From Firmicutes bacterium UBA1393 (GTDB lineage Bacteria; Bacillota; DTU025), in assembly GCA_002305255.1 (NCBI GenBank), contig DBQN01000002.1:9282-16561 (forward strand): a stretch of DNA of 7,280 nt, given 5' to 3'. A program made the position numbers and the translations under genes. Shown here in pieces: positions 1 to 5,469 of this stretch (positions are counted from its first letter, which is position 1; each line of letters starts with the position of its first letter). Below the pieces are notes generated by a model that was given only the letters and a program-made list of their open reading frames with translations, had not been told where the DNA came from and did no database searches.

Positions 1-2
1 GG

Positions 3-374
3 TTCAACCTGCTGCTGGCCAAGTCGCTGCCGAAGATCGAGCTTACCGGTGTGACGATGAAGAAAGATGACGACGGCAACACCGTCCTCACTGTCACCAT
101 CAGCAACACCGGGTTCTTGCCCGACGCACTGCTCCAGGCCAACCTGGTCAAGATGGTTCGCCAGGGCCAGGCAGCCCTTAAGCTCGGCGAGGGCGTGAAG
201 CTCGCACCGAACTCGCCGGCCTTGACTCAGACCATCGGGACCTTCACTGGCAAGCTCGACGAAGAGGGCCAGTCCAAGGAGGTCACCTGGATCCTGACCG
301 GCTCCGGCACCGTCGAACTGAACGTGCGCTCCACCAGGGGCGGCACCATCCAGAAGTCCATCACCGTCATCTAG
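3..374 (+). CDS. C-terminal fragment of an M14-family zinc carboxypeptidase-like protein (5' end outside window)
   Basis: The reading frame is open from the window edge (first full codon at base 3) to the TAG at 372-374, so this is the last 123 residues of a longer protein. An internal ATG at 57 is probably not the start, because the frame upstream reads as plausible protein (FNLLLAKSLPKIELTGV). The fragment has no catalytic residues. It has the pattern I know from C-terminal beta-sandwich regions of bacterial M14 metallocarboxypeptidases: a helix ending in 'A.SLP', then strands with 'VTISNTGFLPDAL', then 'IGTFTGKL', then 'VTWILTGSGTVELNVRSTRGG'. If so, the missing upstream part would carry the HxxE...H zinc site and act on peptides, probably outside the cytoplasm. 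The gene converges on the alkaline phosphatase. The assignment rests on remembered family pattern only; another secreted protein with a similar C-terminal domain is possible. Confidence 0.6.
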   Translation, partial: FNLLLAKSLPKIELTGVTMKKDDDGNTVLTVTISNTGFLPDALLQANLVKMVRQGQAALKLGEGVKLAPNSPALTQTIGTFTGKLDEEGQSKEVTWILTGSGTVELNVRSTRGGTIQKSITVI

Positions 375-380
375 CCCCTG

Positions 381-400
381 GTCGGGACTAGAATCCCGAC
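381..400 (+). terminator. Possible terminator hairpin after the peptidase gene
   Basis: GTCGGGA at 381-387 and TCCCGAC at 394-400 form a perfect 7-bp stem with a 6-base loop, starting 6 bases after the TAG of the upstream gene. No T-tract follows on either strand, so it is not a classical intrinsic terminator. It may still stop or protect the 3' ends of the two convergent transcripts. Confidence 0.4.
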
Positions 401-433
401 AAGGCTTCCCAGACAGGCGGCGTCGCGCGGCAT

Positions 434-449
434 CGGGCGGCGCCGCCCG
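434..449. repeat. Perfect 16-bp GC palindrome between convergent genes
   Basis: CGGGCGGCGCCGCCCG reads identically on both strands. It lies between the peptidase stop (374) and the phosphatase stop (470). As RNA it would fold into a short, very GC-rich hairpin on either transcript, but no T-run follows. It could contribute to bidirectional termination; a protein-binding dyad or chance in GC-rich DNA are alternatives. Confidence 0.4.
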
Positions 450-469
450 TCCCCATCACTGAAGAGGCT

Positions 470-1642
470 CTAGGGCGCGACTACCGGATCCCCAACCTTC
501 ACCCCGATGACCTCGGCCATTATCCTGGCGATCTCGGTGTTGTCGATGGAGTCGACGGAGAACCTCTCCTGCCCAGGACCTTCCGCAAACAAAGGCACTA
601 GCTGGGCAGTGTGGTCGTCGGAACCGAACCTCACCTGTCCGTCGGCCAGGAGCTCCACCGCGCCTGTGTCGTGGTCGGCCACTACGAGCACCAGGGTATT
701 GCGGTGAGAGCGGGCGAACTCCAGACCAACACTGACGGCATCATCCAACTCCAGCACTTCACTTACCATTCGCTCGACATCATGCTCGTGAGACGCCGCG
801 TCAATCAGATCATTCTCCACCAGGAGGAAGAAGTTCCGCCCCATCGCTGCCTCTCCGGTCAGCAGTTCGATGGCTCTCGCTGTCATCTGGGCCAGACTCG
901 GCTCTGCGACGGGGTCGCGGTCAGCCGCAAACCGGAAATCGGCCTCGGCGAACAGCCCCAGGAGTGGAAGCGTCGATGCCGATACCAGCCCTTCTACGGT
1001 GCGCACTACACGGTAGCCCGCCTGCATGGCCCGCTCAATCGCGGATTCTTCGTTCTCTGATAGACTGGGGGCGAAGTTGGCGTACCCGCCTCCGAACATC
1101 ACGTCGGGCCGTGTGGACACAAGCGCCGCTGCGATCTCATGCTCTGACTGGCGATCGTCGACATGCGCCGCGAAGGCCCCCGTGGTCGCACCGGTAATGG
1201 CGCCGTTGGTCACCAGCGCAGTGAGCCCTCCCGCTTCGCGCACAGCCTCAAGTATCGTAGTCACCGGCTGCATCTCTGAGTCGACGCCCACGAAGCTGTT
1301 GATGGTCTTGTGCCCGGTAGCCATGGCTGTAGCGGCTGCGGCAGAGTCAGTGATGTAGTCGGCGTATGACAGTGTGCGCACTCGCGATCTGACCGGCATG
1401 GAATCCACCGTCAGGCTCCGGCCTGCAGCCGCGGCAGCGACTCGCGCCGCCTCGATGTGACCGAACCCCATCCCGTCCCCGATGAACATGATCACACTCG
1501 GTGCAGGACCCTGGGCCTCAGGGCGGCTTTCTGCCGACAGCCTTGGGCTCCCAAGGCGGCACTCAGGAGCTGCCAGCAGCACCGTGGCACACAACAGAAT
1601 CAGCGCAAAGAGCGCCGAGATCGGCTTCCGCAATCGAATCAT
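470..1642 (-). CDS. Exported alkaline phosphatase, PhoA family
   Basis: This 390-residue protein probably hydrolyses phosphomonoesters outside the cytoplasm. I chose the ATG at 1642 because an AGGAGGG Shine-Dalgarno lies 10 bases upstream. A TTG at 1666 in the same frame would put that site inside the coding region. Residues 1-25 form a signal peptide: MIRLRKP followed by a hydrophobic stretch. C28 does not fit a normal lipobox. The whole E. coli PhoA active site can be matched: metal ligand D56 (FIGDGMG), nucleophile S100 (TDSAAAATAMATG), threonine ligand region 150-156 (TGATTGA), phosphate-binding R164, E276/D281/H285 (VENDLIDAASH), D323/H324 (ADHD) and H344 (DDHTAQL). The protein is somewhat shorter than E. 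coli PhoA. It is convergent with the peptidase gene and separated from sigH by a terminator, so it is probably monocistronic. I see no clear promoter or Pho box upstream. Confidence 0.93.
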   Translation of the reverse strand: MIRLRKPISALFALILLCATVLLAAPECRLGSPRLSAESRPEAQGPAPSVIMFIGDGMGFGHIEAARVAAAAAGRSLTVDSMPVRSRVRTLSYADYITDSAAAATAMATGHKTINSFVGVDSEMQPVTTILEAVREAGGLTALVTNGAITGATTGAFAAHVDDRQSEHEIAAALVSTRPDVMFGGGYANFAPSLSENEESAIERAMQAGYRVVRTVEGLVSASTLPLLGLFAEADFRFAADRDPVAEPSLAQMTARAIELLTGEAAMGRNFFLLVENDLIDAASHEHDVERMVSEVLELDDAVSVGLEFARSHRNTLVLVVADHDTGAVELLADGQVRFGSDDHTAQLVPLFAEGPGQERFSVDSIDNTEIARIMAEVIGVKVGDPVVAP

Positions 1643-1652
1643 CCCGACAAGG

Positions 1653-1659
1653 CCCTCCT
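1653..1659 (-). promoter_or_regulatory. Shine-Dalgarno site of the alkaline phosphatase
   Basis: AGGAGGG on the minus strand, 10 bases before the ATG at 1642. It decides the start: the in-frame TTG at 1666 lies upstream of this site and has no comparable motif of its own. Confidence 0.75.
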
Positions 1660-1699
1660 GTGGCAATTCATGCTTTCGAGGGTGCGCCTGACGTCCATC

Positions 1700-1789
1700 A
1701 CGTCTGCGCTCGGCCGCGGGTGACTAGGTCGAACCAGAGGGTAGCAGAAAGGGCGGGCACTCACTGCCCGCCCCGCAGACGTCTGCGCT
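1700..1789. repeat. 11-bp direct repeat pair flanking the sigH-phosphatase spacer
   Basis: ACGTCTGCGCT occurs at 1700-1710 and again at 1779-1789, exactly 79 bases apart in the spacer between sigH and the phosphatase. The second copy overlaps a perfect 12-bp palindrome, GCAGACGTCTGC (1775-1786). The first is preceded by a small dyad, GACGT-CCATC-ACGTC (1691-1705). These could be binding sites of a regulator of the phosphatase. Chance repetition cannot be excluded. Confidence 0.35.
1747..1773 (-). terminator. Rho-independent terminator of sigH
   Basis: GGGCGGGCA (1751-1759) and TGCCCGCCC (1765-1773) form a perfect 9-bp, almost all-GC stem with a 5-base loop. Read on the minus strand it begins 16 bases after the sigH stop and is followed by TTTCT, a short T-rich tail. 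This separates sigH transcription from the phosphatase gene. Confidence 0.75.
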
Positions 1790-2434
1790 TCACTCATTGC
1801 GCTTCTCTATGTAGCGCTCGAGCTTCCTCTTCACACGCTGCAACGCATTGTCGATGGACTTCACGTGCCGTTTGAGATCCACGGCGATCTCCTGATACGA
1901 CTTGCCGTCAAGGTAAGCGTTGAGCACCTCACGCTCGAGTTCGCTCAAGAATTCGCCCATCTTCACCTCGATGTCGACGAACTCCTCTCTACTGATCACC
2001 AGTTCCTCGGGGTCGGTGATCTTGTTGCCCGACAGTACATCAAGGAGAGTACGATCTGACTCTTCATCATAGATGGGTTTATTCAGAGAAACGTAAGAAT
2101 TCAGAGGAATGTGCTTTTGCCTCGTAGCTGTCTTAATCGCCGTAATGATCTGCCTTGTTATGCACAACTCGGCGAAGGCTCGAAACGATGCGAGCTTGTC
2201 CGACTTGAAATCGCGTATCGCCTTGTAGAGGCCTATCATGCCCTCCTGGATGATGTCCTCTCGGTCGGCGCCGATGAGGAAATAGGAGCGTGCCTTTGCC
2301 CTGACAAAGTTCTTATACTTGTTTATCAGGTGCTCTTCTGCGGTTCTATCTCCAAGCCTTGCGAACTCGACGATCTGCTCATCAGCTAGCTCTTCGTAGC
2401 ATGCGCAGGATTCGCGTTGCAGGTTGGCAGTCAA
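1790..2434 (-). CDS. sigH: RNA polymerase sporulation/post-exponential sigma factor SigH (Spo0H)
   Basis: This sigma-70-family factor directs RNA polymerase to stationary-phase and early sporulation promoters in endospore formers. The sequence is very close to B. subtilis SigH: 'KYKNFVRAKARSYFLIGADREDIIQEGMIGLYKAIRDFKSDKL' spans region 2.1-2.2 (about 40-81). 'ASFRAFAELCITRQIITAIKTATRQKHIPLNSY' (82-114) covers -10 recognition. 'SYQEIAVDLKRHVKSIDNALQRVKRKLERY' (179-208) is the region 4.2 helix-turn-helix. I chose the TTG at 2434 because GGGAGGG lies 7 bases upstream and the resulting MTANLQ N-terminus and 214-residue length suit the family (218 in B. subtilis). An in-frame GTG at 2476 would add 14 atypical residues and bury that site. 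SigH has its own promoter, a structured leader and a terminator. Its codons are visibly richer in A/T at third positions than those of neighbouring genes. Confidence 0.97.
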   Translation of the reverse strand: MTANLQRESCACYEELADEQIVEFARLGDRTAEEHLINKYKNFVRAKARSYFLIGADREDIIQEGMIGLYKAIRDFKSDKLASFRAFAELCITRQIITAIKTATRQKHIPLNSYVSLNKPIYDEESDRTLLDVLSGNKITDPEELVISREEFVDIEVKMGEFLSELEREVLNAYLDGKSYQEIAVDLKRHVKSIDNALQRVKRKLERYIEKRNE

Positions 2435-2441
2435 ATGAGTT

Positions 2442-2448
2442 CCCTCCC
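2442..2448 (-). promoter_or_regulatory. Shine-Dalgarno site fixing the sigH TTG start
   Basis: GGGAGGG on the minus strand, 7 bases before the TTG at 2434. A strong ribosome site with a weak TTG start suggests sigH translation is deliberately limited or tuned; this last point is inference. Confidence 0.75.
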
Positions 2449-2459
2449 GACACCAGGTC

Positions 2460-2502
2460 GACTTCGTAGAGCGCACGGATAGACTCTCAAGCTCTACGAG
2501 TC
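2460..2502 (-). promoter_or_regulatory. Strong stem-loop in the sigH mRNA leader
   Basis: In the minus-strand transcript, GACTCGTAGAGC (2502-2491) pairs with GCTCTACGA-A-GTC (2472-2460). This gives 9 continuous base pairs, one bulged A, then 3 more pairs, with an 18-nt loop. The helix ends 11 bases before the sigH Shine-Dalgarno. No T-run follows, so it is not a terminator. The segment CTACGAG at 2556-2550, near the predicted 5' end, can pair with CTCGTAG (2500-2494) instead, so two exclusive folds are possible. A role in mRNA stability or translation control is inferred. Confidence 0.5.
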
Positions 2503-2503
2503 A

Positions 2504-2527
2504 CTTCCGGCGGGATATCAGCGGAAG
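2504..2527 (-). repeat. Small second hairpin in the sigH leader
   Basis: CTTCCG (2504-2509) and CGGAAG (2522-2527) are exact inverted repeats 12 bases apart, giving a 6-bp stem in the leader RNA just upstream of the larger stem-loop. Weak on its own; listed because it lies in tandem with the stronger one. Confidence 0.3.
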
Positions 2528-2565
2528 ACGAAGGCTATTGAAGACCATCCTCGTAGGTCAACGAC

Positions 2566-2594
2566 ATTATATCGCAGCGTACTATGGGGGTCAA
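2566..2594 (-). promoter_or_regulatory. Sigma-A-type promoter for sigH
   Basis: On the minus strand TTGACC (2594-2589) and TATAAT (2571-2566) are separated by exactly 17 bases, a near-perfect vegetative promoter. Predicted transcription starts near 2558-2560, leaving a leader of about 125 nt before the TTG of sigH. It sits only about 30 bases after the rlmB stop, so sigH can be expressed apart from the upstream cluster. A small dyad CAACC-GGACT-GGTTG (2597-2611) lies immediately upstream of the -35 and might be a regulator site. Known context: B. subtilis sigH is also read from a sigma-A promoter, repressed there by AbrB. Confidence 0.85.
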
Positions 2595-2625
2595 GCAACC
2601 GGACTGGTTGACGTGCCCATACATA

Positions 2626-3444
2626 TTAACTATGAATGGGACTCCCTCCCATACTTCCTCCCTTCCCGACTCTCTGTCGCGCTATCTCAAAGGCCACCAC
2701 TGCCCAGGCGGCGCCGGCATTGAGAGATGCCAGTCTCCCACGCATAGGTATGCTGACTGTGAAATCACATGCCTCTCCCACAAGACGGGACATTCCCTTC
2801 CCCTCACTGCCGACTACCACCGCCACCGGGCCGGTCAGGTCAGCATCATAGAGACTGGTAGCCGCCTCCGGTTCAGTGCCGACCACCCACAGCCCTGCCT
2901 GCTTCAGGCTTTCAATTGTGCGCACGATGTTGGTCACACGGGCCACAGGAGTGTAGGCCGCCGCCCCGGCCGATGCCCTCACCACCGCGGGACTCACGGG
3001 ACTGCTCCTGCGCACAGGAATCACTACCCCGTGGGTGCCTGCGGCATTGGCAGTGCGGATGATCGAGCCGAGGTTCTGCGGATCCTCAATGCCGTCGAGC
3101 ACAGCTATGAACGCGTCCTCTCCCGATGCCTTCGCGGCCTGAAGCACATCGCTGAGCTCAACGTATTCGATGGGCGCAAGAAAAGCGATGACACCCTGAT
3201 GATTGCCTGCACGCACCTCGGCGGCGGCCCGCTCCAGGCCCTGCCTGTCGGTCTCAGACACAGGGATGTGCCTAGCCCTGGCTGCCGCCAGAATCCCGGG
3301 ATCGACGCTGCCCTTCGCCATGATGATCTTGTTGATCTGTCTACCCGACTCTAGAGCTTCCGCAACAGGCCTGCGGCCCCAAACCACGTAGTCCCGGTCG
3401 GTTCCTGCGCCTGCGCCGCCGGGCCCACCACGCTCACTGCCCAT
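2626..3444 (-). CDS. rlmB: 23S rRNA (guanosine-2'-O)-methyltransferase RlmB (TrmH/SpoU family)
   Basis: Predicted to transfer a methyl group from S-adenosylmethionine to the 2'-O of a conserved guanosine in 23S rRNA (G2251 in E. coli). The 272-residue protein starts at the ATG at 3444, 5 bases after GGAGGG. The frame stays open further upstream, but there it only shadows mrnC. After a Gly-rich N-terminus, residues 19-100 form the small RNA-binding substrate domain (YVVWGRRPVAEAL, HQGVIAFLAP). Residues 112-260 form the knotted SPOUT domain: motif 1 'LDGIEDPQNLGSIIRTANAAG' (116-136), motif 2 'VVGSEGKGMSRLV' (210-222) and motif 3 'IPMRGRLASLNAGAAWAVVAFEIARQR' (232-258). Motif 3 usually reads SLNVSVA; here it is SLNAGAA with the key Asn kept. 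The start overlaps the end of mrnC by 11 bases, so the two are translationally coupled. It corresponds to yacO in Bacillus. Confidence 0.94.
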   Translation of the reverse strand: MGSERGGPGGAGAGTDRDYVVWGRRPVAEALESGRQINKIIMAKGSVDPGILAAARARHIPVSETDRQGLERAAAEVRAGNHQGVIAFLAPIEYVELSDVLQAAKASGEDAFIAVLDGIEDPQNLGSIIRTANAAGTHGVVIPVRRSSPVSPAVVRASAGAAAYTPVARVTNIVRTIESLKQAGLWVVGTEPEAATSLYDADLTGPVAVVVGSEGKGMSRLVGEACDFTVSIPMRGRLASLNAGAAWAVVAFEIARQRVGKGGSMGGSPIHS

Positions 3445-3913
3445 TCTCACCCTCCGTGCCGTCGGCGCCCTCCCAGCCGTTGCCCTGCCTCGATGCTTCC
3501 ATGGCCATGTGGAGCAACTCATCGAGGCGACTGGTGCGACCCGTGAGGTATGTGTAGCCCAGCAGGGCTTCGAACCCGGTAGACTGCCTGTACTGCACCG
3601 GGTCGCTTGACCGCACCGCATGGCGCGGACGCACGTTGCGCCCGCGCCTGATTATGTCGTTCTCTTCAGGACTGAGTTTTTCGGCCAACCTTCTGACCAG
3701 ACCGGCCTGGGCCTTCGCGTTCACCGAGCCTGACGCCGCGACGTGAAGGTCACGCGCCCGGGCTATGCCCCTGGAATCGACGGTCAGCTGCGTCCTTACA
3801 AAAAGCTCCCACACGGCATCGCCCACGTACGCAAGCACCGTCGGAGACACCTCAAGGGCTTGCTCGTCACTGAGATACACGCTTCCACCTGGCGCCGTCC
3901 TTAGTGTCTTCAA
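3434..3913 (-). CDS. mrnC: Mini-ribonuclease III (MrnC), 23S rRNA maturation
   Basis: A dimeric RNase III catalytic domain without an RNA-binding domain; in B. subtilis MrnC trims the ends of pre-23S rRNA. The family pattern is clear: 'LAYVGDAVWELFVR' (27-40, acidic D32 and E36), 'DLHVAASGSVNAKAQA' (55-70), 'RGRNVRPRHAVRSSDPVQYRQSTGFEALLGYTYLTG' (90-125, catalytic E115). A polar tail of about 15 residues follows. The start is uncertain. The TTG at 3913 (159 aa) has a partial GAGGT/AGGG site and overlaps cysS by 47 bases. The GTG at 3880 (148 aa, overlap 14 bases, AGGTGG only 4 bases before) gives an N-terminus nearer the B. subtilis length. Its place between cysS and rlmB is the conserved Bacillota order. 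Confidence 0.92.
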   Translation of the reverse strand: MKTLRTAPGGSVYLSDEQALEVSPTVLAYVGDAVWELFVRTQLTVDSRGIARARDLHVAASGSVNAKAQAGLVRRLAEKLSPEENDIIRRGRNVRPRHAVRSSDPVQYRQSTGFEALLGYTYLTGRTSRLDELLHMAMEASRQGNGWEGADGTEGENGQ

Positions 3914-5447
3914 CCATTATCCCTACCTCGGCGAGCCTGCCGCGAATCTTATCAGACAGCGCGTACTGCTTGAGCGCCCTGACGTCGGCTCTGATCTCAA
4001 GGAGCAGTTCGATGAGCGCCTCGGCCAGCTGGTCGGCATCGCCGGCATCGCACTGGCCTACATCGCCCTCGGCGCCCTCACCGGCGCCCGCCCCGGTGCC
4101 TGCTCCTGCGCGGGCCGCCTCCACTGACTCGAAGCTGAGGATGCCGACAACATCCCCCAGCTCTATCATGGTCAGCACCGCTCCCGCCACGGTCGCACGC
4201 GCCTCTGCCAACTGGCCCTGCCCGGCCTCGAGGCCCTGGTTAACGTAGGTGTTGATGGCCGTCGCCAGCTCGTGCAGCGCTGCTATTGCCCCGGCGGTGT
4301 TGAAGTCGTCGTCCATGGCTTCCTCAAAGGCCTGCCTAGCCGAACGTGCTGCCTCACTCAGTGCGGCGGCCTTCTCGCCGACCCCGCCTCCCTGCACGTC
4401 GCCTGCGAAGGCCTTGGCTGCCTGCTGGAGTTGCTCACGGTTCCAGCCCACCATGCCCGTGGCGAACAGGGCGTTCGACACCGCGCCTTCGATACGCGCT
4501 AGCGCGCGTGCGCACATCGACAGCTCATCCTCGCTGAAGTTGATAGGCTTGCGGTAGTGGTTCGAGATCAGGAAGTAGCGCACTACCTTGCCGGGATACT
4601 TCTTGAGGATGTCGCGCACGGTCTTGAAGTTGTGCAGCGACTTGCCCATGCGCTGGCCATCGATGTTCACGAAACCGTTATGAACCCAGTACTTCACCGG
4701 AGGCTCACCATTGGCACCATGGCTCTGGGCGATCTCGTTCTCATGGTGCGGGAACACCAGGTCGACGCCGCCCGTGTGTATGTCGAACACTGGCCCCAGG
4801 TACTTCGTTGACATGACGCTGCACTCGATGTGCCATCCCGGCCGTCCGGGGCCCCATGGAGAGTCCCATGCCGGCTCGCCCGGCTTCGCCGCCTTCCAGA
4901 GCGTGAAGTCCAGCGGATCGTGTTTGGTCTCCCCCACCTCGACTCTGGCGCCTGCCTGCAGATCGTCGAGGTTCTGGCCCGACAGCGAGCCATATGGGTC
5001 GAACTTCGAAACGTCGTAATAGACGTCGCCATCAGCCTCGTACGCAAGCCCCTTTTCCACAAGGGCACTGATCATCTTGATCATGCCTTCTACGTGCTCT
5101 GTAGCTCTGGGCTGTACGTCGGGAGGCCTGACGCCCAGTGCCTCCGTGTCGTCGATGAACGCCCTGGCATACTCCGCGACAATGTCTTCAGGCTTCACGC
5201 CACGCTCGTGCGCGCGCTTGATGATCTTGTCTTCGATATCGGTTATGTTCTGCACCAGCGTGACTTCGTAGCCACGGTAGAGCAGGTATCTTCGGATCAC
5301 GTCGGGCACAACGAAGGCGCGCGCATTGCCGATGTGGAAGTAATCGTACACCGTGGGTCCGCAGCTGTAGATGCCCACCTTCCCGGGGTGTACCGGCACG
5401 AACTCCTCCTTGCGCCTGGTGAAGGTGTTGTAGATCCTTATCGCCAT
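3867..5447 (-). CDS. cysS: Cysteinyl-tRNA synthetase
   Basis: Charges tRNA-Cys with cysteine in the cytoplasm (class I synthetase). The ATG at 5447 follows GGGAGGG at 7 bases. The catalytic fold shows 'YSCGPTVYDYFHIGNAR' (27-43) with the HIGH-type motif HIGN and zinc ligand C29, further zinc ligands in 'WHIECS' (C209) and 'FPHHENE' (H234, E238), and a KMSKS-type loop 'RMGKSLHNF' (266-274), where Ser is replaced by Gly. The tRNA-binding DALR-type region follows (about 305-440), then a C-terminal part 'LSDKIRGRLAEVGIMVEDTKDGARWKRV'. Between them lies an unusual Ala/Gly/acidic stretch (about 445-472). At 526 residues it is longer than the usual 460-480, mainly because of that stretch and small inserts near 350-370. 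It begins 22 bases after ispDF ends and overlaps mrnC at its 3' end. No T-box leader precedes it. Confidence 0.97.
   Translation of the reverse strand: MAIRIYNTFTRRKEEFVPVHPGKVGIYSCGPTVYDYFHIGNARAFVVPDVIRRYLLYRGYEVTLVQNITDIEDKIIKRAHERGVKPEDIVAEYARAFIDDTEALGVRPPDVQPRATEHVEGMIKMISALVEKGLAYEADGDVYYDVSKFDPYGSLSGQNLDDLQAGARVEVGETKHDPLDFTLWKAAKPGEPAWDSPWGPGRPGWHIECSVMSTKYLGPVFDIHTGGVDLVFPHHENEIAQSHGANGEPPVKYWVHNGFVNIDGQRMGKSLHNFKTVRDILKKYPGKVVRYFLISNHYRKPINFSEDELSMCARALARIEGAVSNALFATGMVGWNREQLQQAAKAFAGDVQGGGVGEKAAALSEAARSARQAFEEAMDDDFNTAGAIAALHELATAINTYVNQGLEAGQGQLAEARATVAGAVLTMIELGDVVGILSFESVEAARAGAGTGAGAGEGAEGDVGQCDAGDADQLAEALIELLLEIRADVRALKQYALSDKIRGRLAEVGIMVEDTKDGARWKRVSQ
4032..4115 (-). repeat. 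Low-complexity Ala/Gly/Glu segment inside cysS
   Basis: Codons for residues 445-472 of cysteinyl-tRNA synthetase read as imperfect Gly-Ala units (AGAGTGAGAGEGAEG) followed by an acidic patch. The reading frame is intact on both sides, so this is an in-frame expansion rather than a frameshift. It sits in the C-terminal region just ahead of the last conserved helices and is probably a flexible surface loop. Confidence 0.6.
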
Positions 5448-5454
5448 GAAGAGG

Positions 5455-5461
5455 CCCTCCC
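5455..5461 (-). promoter_or_regulatory. Shine-Dalgarno site of cysS
   Basis: GGGAGGG on the minus strand, 7 bases before the cysS ATG, in the 22-base gap after ispDF. It supports the chosen start. Confidence 0.7.
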
Positions 5462-5469
5462 TGTGTCAC

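Noticed and set aside
1639..1671. A 10-codon minicistron (MNCHRRALSG) on the minus strand whose TGA overlaps the phosphatase ATG
   Set aside because: It has no ribosome site of its own and contains the Shine-Dalgarno of the phosphatase. The ATGA overlap is more simply chance.
2435..2476. GTG at 2476 as the sigH start
   Set aside because: It would bury the GGGAGGG site inside the gene and add residues unlike any SigH N-terminus; the TTG at 2434 fits family length and has correct spacing.
2584..3354. Long plus-strand open frame opposite rlmB (256 codons)
   Set aside because: Composition is rich in Arg, His and Pro with no recognisable motif; it is the antisense shadow of rlmB in GC-rich DNA.
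3445..3621. Upstream extension of the rlmB frame by 59 residues
   Set aside because: The added sequence has no RlmB similarity, lies antiparallel in meaning to mrnC coding on the same strand in another frame, and would bypass the good GGAGGG-ATG start at 3444.
5448..5469. Possible T-box or attenuator before cysS
   Set aside because: The gap to ispDF is only 22 bases and holds just the Shine-Dalgarno; there is no room for a T-box leader.
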